64,000 bases of DNA from Theobroma cacao (lineage: Eukaryota; Streptophyta; Magnoliopsida; Malvales; Malvaceae): assembly GCF_000208745.1 (NCBI RefSeq), contig NC_030858.1, positions 8,265,588-8,329,587 of the forward strand, written 5' to 3'. Positions 50,544-60,561 of this stretch are shown piece after piece. The notes beneath the pieces are model-generated. The model did no database searches and was not told the DNA's origin. It saw only the letters and a list, made by a program, of their open reading frames with translations. The stretch's first letter is position 1; every line of letters begins with the position of its first letter. The position numbers were made by a program, and so were the translations under genes.

Positions 50544-53500
50544 ATGAAGCCAGGAGTTTCTTCATTGAATCCTTATGCAGCATCATACATACCTCTCGCC
50601 AAAAGGGAGGGAAATGATAATGTGGCAGCTAAAGATATTAAGCGTGGCAATGAGACTGCTTGGTACGAACCATCCTCACATTTGGCACATAACCCGCACC
50701 ATAGCAATACTTCACTTGACTCTGTGACTCATGGCACTGGAAAGCACCAGATTCCTGAAGCTTCTGCACTGAAAAGCCATCCTGCCCATGGCTCCTTGAT
50801 GCAAAATCTGGGAGAAATGACTGACAAGCAGATTATGGATGAAGAATTTGACATGGATTTGGAGTATCTTTGCATGATATTCCCTGGTTTATCCAATGAG
50901 TCTCTTCTGGATGTCTACTGGGTAAATAATAGAGACTTAGAAGCCACTGTTGACATGCTGAACCAACTTGAGGTAAATTTTGGCTAACTTTATTTTATGG
51001 GTAAAATACCCTCACTTCCTAAACTTTTAGCCATAATTTTACATGGGTCTATTAGTTTTCAAAATAGATAGTTTGCCTAAAAAGAATATCCTTCACTGGA
51101 CACATAAATCCAGCCGTTTGGCTAACTTTATTTTATGAGAAAAATACCCTCACCCTCTTTAACTTTTAGCCATAATTTCACGCAAGTCTATTAGTTTTCA
51201 AAATAGACAGTCCATCTCAAAAGAATATCTTTCGTTGGACACATAATTCAACTCTTAGTCAATTGCTAATGTTTTTGATAGTTTGATGACTTGACAATAT
51301 TGAAAGTATAATTTTACTTTCTATTAATTTTAAAAATTATTACACTATAAATTATAAATTTTCATTTTTAATTTTTTTTCCTATTAAAAAAAACTATCCC
51401 ATACCAGATCGGGCTTCAGCCATATCTTCTAGCCCCTGTGCTCCCCAAGATAGTCACGCCCCCCACCCCTAGTGTGCTACCCAGGGGAGCGCAAAGATCC
51501 GCGCTTCGGTTCCTTTGTGGAGTGCAGGGTGGGGAGGTGCGGCTCTCTTGGGGGTGGCTAGCTAGGAGCGTCGCCAGTTGACTTGAAAACAAAAAAAAAG
51601 AAAATAGTGAAAAGAGGTAGAAAGAAAAAGGGTATTTTTAACATTTCACACTTGTCTGTTAACATTGTTTATGTGTTTGAAGCGGACTGTTCATTTTGAA
51701 AACTAATGAAATTGCGTGAAATTATGACTAAAAGTTAAGACATGAGGGTATTTTACCTTTATTTTATAGTTTATAAATATTTTGGGTAAAATGCCCTGGC
51801 CTTTTAAGTTTTGATCGAAATTATACAGAGGTCTATTAGTTTTCGAAATACACTCTGTTCTAAAAAAAATATTTTTCGCTGGACACGTAAATCCAGTCGT
51901 TTGTCAACCGTTAATATTTCTATCAACTTGCTAACGTGGCAAGGATAAAAATATAATTTTATCCTTAATTAATTTTTATAATTACTAGTATATAATTTTA
52001 TTATTTTTTATTTTTAGTAATTAAAAAAAAATCCTCATCAGGGGAGCATCAGAGCTCCCTTGAGAAGCCTCGATCAGGGCTCCCAAGGGAGCACTTGGTG
52101 CTCCCCAAATGGCGAGGCCCAAATCGAGCTCCCTAAGGGAGCATTCGGTGCTCCCCTAGGGACCCTGATCGGTGCTTTCCTCCCTTGGGAGCATTGATCG
52201 GTGCTATTTTTTTTAAATGATAATAATTTTTTAAATTAATAAAGAAAGAAAGGGTATTTTATTTTTTTCATAACTTCTGTTAACGGTGTTTGTGCTCTTG
52301 GGAGGAGTGTCCATTTCGAAAACTAATGGACCTCCGTGTAATTTCGATCAAAACTTAGGTGGTCAGGGTATTTTAACTTTTTTTGTCAGAGTGATATTGG
52401 TGGATTATTTTTCTTCAGTCCTTCTCATCATGATTTTTTCTTGTCACTTTTGTTTCTTGAGCCATGGGAGGATGAATGTTTGAGCTCCTCTTCTGCTGTT
52501 CTATCTCGCACATCTCCAAATATCCTGCTATGAAGGGTGCTAATAGTGAAGTAATTAAATTTCTGAACAATTTTCTGATTTTGTTGTCAGATAACATATT
52601 TCACCTGATGTTCTATTTTTGGCTTTGACTAATAACTGTATGACATCAAGGAGCTCGGGATCTACTCCGTTTTCTGGGCCACTTCAGCATGGCCATAGTT
52701 TTCTTCTTCATTTGTTTAGGTCTTTTCTTTCGTTCAACTTCTGACCTCCTTATGATATTTCAGAAGATCAGTAATAGTGACTGCAAATGAATGAAAATTT
52801 TCCGCTCTTTTTGCTTCCCCCACTTTTGGGCTCTCATCTGATATTATGCATTGTGGATTTACATTATTGACTTGTCATTCATATTTGGTTCTTGCCATAC
52901 TTATGTCATTTTGTTCTTTTATTGTTCTTTCACCATCACTGTTTGCTGAATGTATCAGAAGTGATGGTTCATATATTGGGTCATTTTGTTCAGTAAATTC
53001 GTTTGTCACTTTGTCGATAAATTTGTTTGTAACGTTGTCTTTATTCTGTAATTCCATCGAATGCAGGTTAATTGGGTGGGGTAAAGGGAATTCCTCTTAG
53101 GTGTGGGCCAGATGTTTTAGTCATGAATGGAGTGCAGCATGCATCTTGTGTGGTCATTGTATGACAAATTCTTTATGCCGTTTGCTTCGGCTTATCAGTA
53201 GTTATAGGAACTACAGGGGGTTTTAGACTAAACCTAATATTTAATTCTTTTACTACATAGAAGAAAATATTTAAAAGAGAAGGAAACAGAAAGAAATAAA
53301 AAATGTTTTGTTTTGTGATGGCTACTATATTCCATATTTTGCCATTCTGTGAGATATGCTGAATCATGGTCATTCCTTGGGTTTCTGTTGGAAGTGATTT
53401 CTGGAGTATATGCCATGTTAATTTTCAAATTGTGGATGAATGAGTTTGAAAAATGTTTTCTTTTACGCCCTTTGGTATTCATGGAAAATGAATTGTTGCC

Positions 53501-53673
53501 TTATGCAGATGTACACTGTTGAGTCTTCTGAAACTCTTCCTGACACCTTGGATATTGGTGATGTCTCTGAATCTGGGTCTTCAGCAACCTGCGGTGCTCT
53601 TAAACTGAAGAACGTGGCAGGCGAAGCCAGTGCCTCTTCATCTGGTTCTGCAGAACCTGCTGTTGCCTCCTGA
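50544..53673 (+). CDS. CID5: PAM2/CUE-domain PABP-interacting protein (CID5-like)
   Basis: Two coding exons, 50544-50972 and 53509-53673, are joined by a 2.5-kb GT-AG intron and give 197 residues. Residues 6-18 (SSLNPYAASYIPL) match the PAM2 motif, which binds the C-terminal MLLE domain of poly(A)-binding protein. Residues 103-143 form a CUE-like ubiquitin-binding domain (MDLEYLCMIFPGLSNESL and the NRDLEATVDML helix). The C-terminus is Ser/Ala-rich and disordered. The layout and size match Arabidopsis CID5 and CID6. The CID5 choice is supported by the adjacent PPD5-like gene, since I recall the two being neighbours in Arabidopsis (At5g11440 and At5g11450). It likely acts in the cytoplasm on mRNA or PABP. 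The intron hosts two Mutator-like insertions. Confidence 0.88.
50999..51757. mobile_element. Non-autonomous Mutator-like element in the CID5 intron
   Basis: It begins GGGTAAAATACCCTCACTTC and ends GACATGAGGGTATTTTACC. A 10-bp direct repeat TTTATTTTAT flanks it at 50989-50998 and 51758-51767. The left 138 bp, together with the flanking target copy, is tandemly repeated, so a second left end with its own TTTATTTTAT (51127-51136) starts at 51137. The interior has a GC-rich core (about 51400-51580) with GCTCCCC and GGGGAGCG motifs and no protein frame. The ends match the element at 20936-21694. Confidence 0.8.
51784..52377. mobile_element. Second non-autonomous Mutator-like element in the CID5 intron
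   Basis: It starts GGGTAAAATGCCCTGGCC and ends GGTCAGGGTATTTTAAC, about 594 bp, and shares TTCGCTGGACACGTAAATCC with its neighbour. The core at 52040-52205 contains stacked inverted motifs such as GGAGCACTTGGTGCTCC, a hairpin with a 3-nt loop. It lies 27 bp after the preceding element. I found no clear target duplication, so its edges are less certain. Confidence 0.7.
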
Positions 53674-54775
53674 TTGACTTAGTGAAAGATTCTAAGTGGT
53701 CTTTTTTTTTTTTTTTTTCCTTGTGCCTGTTTGTGGATAAGAAGTATACAAGTAGGGGATCTTTCATGAAGGACGAGAAAAATTATACTTGCTATAACAT
53801 TTGAAGGGTTAAGGTTTGTATAGTTGTACGCTGCTTGCCTCCGATTTCTGTACTGCTTTTGGGGCTTATGGTTTGGTGAAAAGCTCCTTGTGCAGTTAAC
53901 ATGCAAATCCTAGTTTTCATCAGAAATGAAAATGATTTACGTTTGTTCATGTTGTTGGTTTATGTTTTCTTGAGGATGCATCGATTTAGATTTTTTAACC
54001 TCTTTTGATAGCTCTAAACTGTGCAGTTGCCGAGCCCTGTTTGGGAATAATGCAAATTTTGGCCACTCAACTCTTCTCCAAATGCGTATTAATTCCACTC
54101 TTACACCATGGGACTACACCTACATTTGGTTCTGAGAATCCATAGGCCGTGGCCGTGGAAGTCTAACTCGGTTGGTCCTGTAAGAGTGTCTTCTTTCCCT
54201 TTTTTTTTTTTTTTTTTTTTTTTTGGATTTGGGTGGAGAAGCTCCAGTGAAAAATTAGTTCATGAACAGCTCATGCTTGAGTTCAAAGTATAAAAAGGGA
54301 ACACAAAAACCTCAAAATAAAAAACAAAAAGCCCATAGCCGGAATAAATTAGCCCACAAAGAAAAAGAGAACTGGCTGGGGAGGAGAAGCTTTAAACTCT
54401 AATAGACCGAGCCCATGCTTTAGGGCCTATACTCCATAATGTATTAATGTACCAAAACGAAGTTCTCCTCTTCACTTCCCAGCTAATCTCAGCCGACTTC
54501 CCCTCGTTCTTTTTCAGTTCCACCATTTTCTCTGACAATAGGTACTGACTCTGGAGGTACAGTTCCCCTATGTTCCTCTTTGTTTCCCAAACGTGTCCGT
54601 ATCCGACACGGACACGACACCGTTCTGCAGCTCCGGTGCCGCTTGCCACTGCTTCATAACACAATATAGTTTAGCGTTTTTGTTTTCCTTTTCTCCTTCC
54701 GTCAAATTTCCTAGCATCCCAAATTTACTAAATGCAATTGTATCCCAAAAATTCAACTTTCTGTTCAAGCTTTCC
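53674..54775 (+). other. CID5 3' flank and PPR gene upstream region
   Basis: The CID5 3' UTR probably runs to about 53930, where GAAATGAAAATG is the nearest AATAAA-like context. Poly-T runs at 53702-53719 and 54198-54224 follow. A leader for the PPR gene likely begins after about 54450. I see no further gene here. Confidence 0.45.
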
Positions 54776-56938
54776 ATGCCTTTTTGTTTTTCTCCTGCTG
54801 TTACTTATTCATACAGAATTTGCAGAAGTTTTCGTTGTTTTGAGAGTTTTGCTACTTCCTGTGCTCTAAAGACATTGGATTTCTTTGAACAAGCCGATAC
54901 CCATGTTGCCAATTACTCAGAATTGCAGCGCAGGATGCAGAGTTATGCTATCTCAGGTGACTTTAGCAATGCTCTCTATACTCTGAGTTTGATGAAAAAC
55001 ATACACGGAAAACCAACTGTATATGATTGTAATGCTTTGATGTATTGTTACTTGAAGTCGAAAAACGTGTGTTGGAAAGAGTTAGTTGAAATGTACATTG
55101 GGATGAAGAGCTTTGGGCCTCAACCAAATGCATCCACTTTTAATACCCTCCTTAATGGAATGCTACGTCTTGGTAATTTGAAAGATGCGATTTTTACTGT
55201 TGAAGAGATGTGTAGGAATCATTTTGTGCCATCATTCAGTTCATTGTCCAAAACCTTGAAAAAGGCAGTCGAAGAAGGGAACTTACTTGATTGTCTTACT
55301 GTTTTTGAGCTTATGCTGAGGTATGATTATCACCCATCTGAACCAACTTTGAATGGATTTATTTCAATGCTTTGTGAAGCTGGAATGATTTCCGGTGCTT
55401 GTTTTGTTTTCTCTCTTCTTTTGAGGAAGGGTTATGTTTTTAGTGTGTACTGTTACAATCCCATTCTATGGGCTTTATGCAAGTGTGGTCGAAGTTCTAT
55501 TGCTTTGCGACTGTTTTATTTGATGAAGAAGCGAGGGTTTGTTCATAATGTGTGTTCGTATACTGCTTTGATTTATGGGTTTAGCAGAGAAGGTCTGCAG
55601 GAAGATGTTTTTCAGTGTCTAGATTTCATGCAAAGGGATGGGTGTAAGCCTAATGTGATTACATACACGATAATTATTAAGTTTCTCTTTGACAATGGGA
55701 AGTTTGAGCAGGCTATGGACTTTGTGAGTAAGATGGAAGCAGAAGGATGCGATGCTGATCTGGTTACTTATAATGTTGTTCTCCGTGAACTTTGCCATAG
55801 AGGTAGAGTGGCTGACATTTCTGAGTTCATTCAGGTGATGAATCAGAAAGGTCTTTCTCCAGATTCATACTCATATGCGGCTCTGGCTGGAGGCCTACTA
55901 AAAATAGGAAAAGTAGGGTTTGCATGCGAACTATTGCTTGATGTAATTTCCAAGGGCTGTACTTTGGATGCTGCAGTTTATAATATCTTCTTCCGATGTT
56001 TATGTCAAGTGAATAGATCAAGAGAAGCATTATCTCTTTTGAAGAGCATGATGGAAGCAGGCTTTAAGCCAAACAATGTGTCATATAACACAATCTTGAG
56101 TGGCTTTTGCAGAGAAAGAAATATTAATGAGGCTTTGGAGCTCTTGGACCATTTTGAGTGGGATGCAAATGGGCCTGATGTAGTTTCTTTCAATACAATT
56201 TTGTCTACTGCATGCAGACTGGGAAACTCTGCAATAATCCAAAGTATCTTGTGTCGCATGGAATATGAACACATTAAGTTCGATGTTTTTAGTTTGACTT
56301 GTTTGATCCAATATTTCTGCACAATTGGAAAATTTTCAGAGTGTTTGAAGTTGTTGGAGTCCATAATGCATAATGATCCTAGTTCAATTGTAATCCCTTT
56401 CAATATTCTACTACATAACCTTTGCAAGAACTGGTTACTTGGAACTGCATACTGGATTTTCAAGAACTTAAGGAACACCAAGTTCCTTCCTGACGTGACT
56501 TCATACAACATTCTTATCCATGCTTGCATAAGAGACCGCAATCACCTTTTGGTTGGTCAATTATTAAGGGAAATGAATAGACAGAAACTGAAACCTGATG
56601 CTTTTATCTATGGTTCATTAATTAGTGGCCTCTGTAAGGAAGGGAAGATATCAGTTGCTCTCCAGCTATGGAATCAAATGCTAGAGAGTGGGCTCATTCC
56701 TAGTGTTCTAATTTACAATACAATATTGCAGGCAAAGTTTCAGAGAGGCAACTTTGGGGACATTCTCTCATTACTGAAAGTCATGATAGTGGAGGGGTTT
56801 CAACCTGATGAGGCAACTCTAGGGATCCTTAACGAAGCAGTTTCAAATGGTTGGATGAAGAGATTTCCTAAAGTTGCTAAAGTTCTGGGGTGGGTGATAA
56901 GCAATGACTTTCAGAAAGAAACAGATAAAGGGCAGTAG
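54776..56938 (+). CDS. P-class pentatricopeptide repeat protein
   Basis: An intronless frame of 720 residues. I chose the ATG at 54776 (MPFCFSPAVTYSYRICRSF) because the frame upstream has no other ATG, only a GTG at 54593. The N-terminus is Ser/Arg/Phe-rich and lacks acidic residues at first, as in mitochondrial presequences. From about residue 60 to the end there are roughly 17 tandem 35-residue PPR motifs, for example NVITYTIIIKFLFDNGKFEQ, ADLVTYNVVLRELCHRGRV, DVTSYNILIHACIRDRN and DAFIYGSLISGLCKEGKI. There is no E, DYW or SMR domain, so it is a pure P-class protein, expected to bind specific organellar RNA and affect its stability, splicing or translation. The target is not evident and I do not assign an orthologue. 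Similarity to restorer-of-fertility proteins is only at the family level. Confidence 0.92.
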   Translation: MPFCFSPAVTYSYRICRSFRCFESFATSCALKTLDFFEQADTHVANYSELQRRMQSYAISGDFSNALYTLSLMKNIHGKPTVYDCNALMYCYLKSKNVCWKELVEMYIGMKSFGPQPNASTFNTLLNGMLRLGNLKDAIFTVEEMCRNHFVPSFSSLSKTLKKAVEEGNLLDCLTVFELMLRYDYHPSEPTLNGFISMLCEAGMISGACFVFSLLLRKGYVFSVYCYNPILWALCKCGRSSIALRLFYLMKKRGFVHNVCSYTALIYGFSREGLQEDVFQCLDFMQRDGCKPNVITYTIIIKFLFDNGKFEQAMDFVSKMEAEGCDADLVTYNVVLRELCHRGRVADISEFIQVMNQKGLSPDSYSYAALAGGLLKIGKVGFACELLLDVISKGCTLDAAVYNIFFRCLCQVNRSREALSLLKSMMEAGFKPNNVSYNTILSGFCRERNINEALELLDHFEWDANGPDVVSFNTILSTACRLGNSAIIQSILCRMEYEHIKFDVFSLTCLIQYFCTIGKFSECLKLLESIMHNDPSSIVIPFNILLHNLCKNWLLGTAYWIFKNLRNTKFLPDVTSYNILIHACIRDRNHLLVGQLLREMNRQKLKPDAFIYGSLISGLCKEGKISVALQLWNQMLESGLIPSVLIYNTILQAKFQRGNFGDILSLLKVMIVEGFQPDEATLGILNEAVSNGWMKRFPKVAKVLGWVISNDFQKETDKGQ

Positions 56939-57005
56939 CTGGCTGATTTATTTAGCTTTTTAAGTTTCTTCGCATTTTGTTGCTCACAGCATTTAATCAT
57001 TGCTG

Positions 57006-57330
57006 GAAAGGCTCAGCTTCAAAACCGTATGTGGGACTCTCACCGTATACGGCTCGCACAAAGACTCCTAAATCCATCCCAAGCCCTAATACTTAAAGTT
57101 GCCCATTCACAAAAATTTCCTTTGAATGCCAGACATTTTGCAATAAGTAGAAGAAGTGTGAGCATTGGATCGAGTCAATTCGTTAAGCATTTCAGTCAAT
57201 TTGTGCGAGCTTTATTCCTTTTGTCGATTTGTTAGAATGGACTCCGCTATAATAGCATCCCTAGCCGCTCCAACTGGAAGGGAATTAGGAATGTCCCTCT
57301 TCCTTTGAACTGGATTTGATGAGTAACAAA
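57006..57330 (-). other. Organelle-derived fragment with group II intron domain V
   Basis: On the minus strand, GAGCCGTATACGGTGAGAGT followed by CCCACATACGGTTTTG has the size and pairing of group II intron domain V: a GAGCCGTAT stem against ATACGGTTT with G-U pairs. The upstream sequence GGGCTTGGGATGGATTTAGG and the tract to about 57290 look like plant mitochondrial intron sequence rather than nuclear DNA. I interpret it as a nuclear insertion of mitochondrial DNA (NUMT). I cannot name the source intron. The boundaries are approximate, and no splicing activity is implied. Confidence 0.55.
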
Positions 57331-58699
57331 CTCTACAAAGAAGAGTGAGGTGAAGGGGCTTGGTATCTCTGAAGAAGATTCAAGCATGAAGAGGCATGAA
57401 GAGGTATGAAGAGTTCATATTCAATGGGCAAAAAAAAAAGGAAGATTCTTATTGCATCTATATTTTTTGTGTTTACCTGAGAAAAAAAATTATGTAAATT
57501 ATTAATATTGAGAACTTACCTCTCATGTTTTCTTTTATTCTGGTATGCAGTGAAAGGGAAAAAAAAATCCTTGCATTCAGAGATATAGATTTTCTTTGCA
57601 CCAAGAGCATCTGGTGTTGAACATCTTAAATATAGGAAAGGTAATGTGTGTTTATTCTTCCTATCTCTCCAATTCTTTCCCCTCTGGCCACACCCTTTTC
57701 TGTAATATTTACCCCAGGATCTGTTTGCATAAGTTTCAATTTGCTTGCTGTCATCCTTAGATGTTGGTGATTCTAGTTTCACATGCTTTATATTTGCATA
57801 GGGGCCCATGCCATGTGCTTGCTTGCTCCAATTATTAGGTGCTTCTTAGATTAGAAATGGTGGTGATTTAATTTTATTGTTTACTAAAAAATAAGCAAGT
57901 AATCTAGTTTCTTTGTACAAGTGAAATCTCTGTCGCATAGAACTTTATACTTCCTTTTTCATTTATTTTAAAATGTTGCTCTATTATTTTATTAAAAAAA
58001 ATTTGAAGATCATGGTGTAGATTGTACATGCATTTCTTGCATGTATTTTTGAACTTTTAACCTGGGCATAGTTAGATTTAAATTTCTCGGCAAGAGCATT
58101 AAGGAGTTCTCCTTCATTTGATGCATTCAAAGAGGCCATCCATCAATGCCTAGTTAGACACATGGCAGATACCTCTAGGACTAGGCGAGCCAAATTGGCA
58201 CTTGGTGCCATCCATTTATTCTCTTTTTTTCGTGTTGTATCTTAATGCATATTTTTGTGTAAGCAGTTACATCCCTTGTCTTCATCTGACATAAATAGAA
58301 TCATATGTTCATTGTTTTTTCTTTGAAAATAAATCAACAAAATTTGGAATTGAAACTTTCTTAAGTAGTTCCTTCCAAGTTTTGTTGAACAGCTTAAAAT
58401 TTGATTTAGATGCACCAAAATGCTGGTCTCAAGGTCAATTTAGCATTCAACGGTAGGAGATCTAAATATGATTGATAAGTGTTCATAATAGAAAAACTTA
58501 TCAAGTGAGGCTTTTCATTTACTCTTTATGGCTTAGGTTAATGCTAGTGATTTGCTTTATCATTGATTATTTCAGCTCTTTGCTAATCAGCAACTTTCTA
58601 ATTAACATTCTTGGGTGTCTGGATGAATATATAACAAGCTTTTATTAGCACAATATCTCACCTGATATCATACATATACATTTTCTTTTTCTTTTATAG
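57331..58699. other. Intergenic tract without recognisable features
   Basis: AT-rich sequence. Short repeats of GAAGAGGCATGAAGAGGTATGAAGAG occur near 57390. The rest gives only short unrelated frames on both strands, and I see no gene in it. Confidence 0.5.
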
Positions 58700-59692
58700 G
58701 TAAGCTGGAATTTCATCCAAGGTATGGCAAAGTGTACATGTGGAACACTTGTGTCTGACTTGTGATTGGACTAGAACAGTCTGGTACAAGGGATGTTTGG
58801 GTCTTTGAATCATAAAGAATATTTTTATAAGATTTGAGAAATTGGCTGCTGTCAATTTTTTTGTCTGGTGGATATTTCCATGGCTATTAAAATTTGGATA
58901 GCCTACACATGTTGGTATATTTGGAAGAGCAGTTGTGAAGTTAGGTTGGGAATAAGGGGCTAGATGTTCATTCAATGATCACCAGAATTAAATGGCAGTA
59001 GGGGAAGTGATTGCAGCAAATTTGAAGAAGACTCTGAAGTCCAAAAAGGTAACTGTTGGTAATCCTGATTCCCTGGGATCATTAGTCTGCCAAAATCCTG
59101 CTTAAATCAAATTCGACTATGATGGTGCATTCGATGAGAAATCTGGGAAGGCTGCCATTGGTGTTATAGCTCATAACAGTCAAGGCCAAAGAGTGGTCAG
59201 AGAGGGTAAAGCGGTAAAAGTTAAGGATACTTTGACAGCAGAAGCTCTGGCTCTGAAGGTGCCTTCTCGGCTAGCAGGGAATGCTTTAGAAGGGTTGCGG
59301 TTGACTGAGCTTCTGCAGTTACTGTTGCTGACGTAGAAGGGAAGGCTCAACCTCAGAAGTGGAAGATTGCCCTTATTATTTCAGAGTTCAGCAATTGCCC
59401 CAATCATTTCAGAGTTAGTTTACCATAATGCGTAAGTCCAATCAGGCTGCTGATTGAGTTGCTAGGCAGTCGAAACAGGGATGTGCCCAAAAGGTTGCTA
59501 AGCAGTTGAAACAGGGGATATGGCTCAACAGAACCCCCATTATGAGTAAAGATGGTCTTCGTCATGAGTTGTTCCTGGCTGATTGTTACGAGTTGCTTTG
59601 GCATTCTCTTCATGGCTTCAGTCGTTGTACAAGTGCTTGTGTTCTTTTTAAGTAATAAACATCATTCTTCCTTTGTAAAAACGAAAAAAAAA
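58700..59692 (+). pseudogene. LINE 3' end: zf-RVT and RNase H remnant with poly(A) tail
   Basis: Around 58732-58800 the pieces VEHLCLTCDWTRTVWYKGCL fit the zf-RVT region of plant LINE-type reverse transcriptases. From 59104 an RNase H (RVT_3) block follows: IKFDYDGAFDEKSGKAAIGV, then VIAHNSQGQRVVREGKAVK and TLTAEALALK. A short C-terminal frame ends CVLFK at 59653, then an A-rich tail at about 59680-59692. Stops separate the blocks. A 25-bp near repeat (GTTGCTAaGCAGTtGAAACAGGG) occurs at 59457 and 59502. The 5' part is absent, as in typical 5'-truncated LINE insertions. Confidence 0.75.
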
Positions 59693-60561
59693 AATTTACA
59701 ACTATAATTTGTCCATCTTGGCACATGTCTGACGATTGGAGCAGCCTATTTGATCCCCATATTTCAAGAAGAAGAAAAAAGAAATTTCTTCGAGGCAATG
59801 TTTCCGACCTTCAGTCAGAGTCTTTGAAAAGTCCTTCAAATAGGCAAAGGGGTCCAACTCGAAGGCGCTGCCTTTCAAAAAATGCCCCTTCGATGCAGCA
59901 TCCAAACGCTGTCCTAAGATATAGCTTTACATTTGCATTTACGCGGCACTTCCATTGCAAACTGCGGACCATGATCTCCCAGGAATAGAACAGAACAAAA
60001 AACCCAAAAAGGCCAAAGGGAAAAAGCCGAGGACCAATTCTGAAGATAAAATACGTACTTTTAATTGTAAGACCAAACGGCAATCTGACTGACATGTCAG
60101 ACATTAGTTTAGTTTCCGTTGGTTTCGGTTATATAAACTGAAGTCTCCCAAAAAACACACGGTCTTAACCAAAGAAATTCAGGCACATTCGCAAGGCACA
60201 GAGAGAACAGACAAGAGAGAGATACAAAAATCTTTTTTACCTTTTTTTTCTTTCTTGTCTTTTTCTTTTGTTCATTCAACAACAGGAAATTTTGAATCTG
60301 TCTTTAGCTTGTCTCGTCAACGTCATTAGACAATGTTAATTTTGTCTGCAAACAAAGCCTCCATTTTCCCTGTTCCGATGTTGGCGCAGTTACATGTATA
60401 GATCTTGTTTTGCAGAATTTTGATGTGATGAAATAAAAGAGAGAAATTTAAAGAAAAGTTGGTGTTTTTCTTTTTATTTTTTGGCTGGGCTTTTGTCTAT
60501 CTGTTGAAATTTTTTATGATTTATAGGATTTGGATCTAATTGTAAAGAGAATAAAGAAGAA
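59693..60561 (+). promoter_or_regulatory. DnaJ gene promoter and 5' UTR region
   Basis: A TATA-like TTATATAAAC lies at 60129-60138 in a GGTTTCGG..CTGAAG context. Transcription may start about 30 nt downstream, near 60165, giving a leader of nearly 400 nt. The leader is rich in CT and GAGAGA tracts (60195-60270). No strong array of heat-shock elements is obvious by eye. Upstream of 60100 I see nothing else of note. Confidence 0.5.
60129..60138 (+). promoter_or_regulatory. Putative TATA box of the DnaJ gene
   Basis: TTATATAAAC is the best TATA match in the 900 bp upstream of the gene. It sits about 430 nt before the ATG, so a long leader is implied. Confidence 0.5.

Noticed and set aside
59725..60104. 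Opposing frames of 87 and 97 residues upstream of the DnaJ gene
   Set aside because: They are mutual shadows in the promoter region with no recognisable motif.
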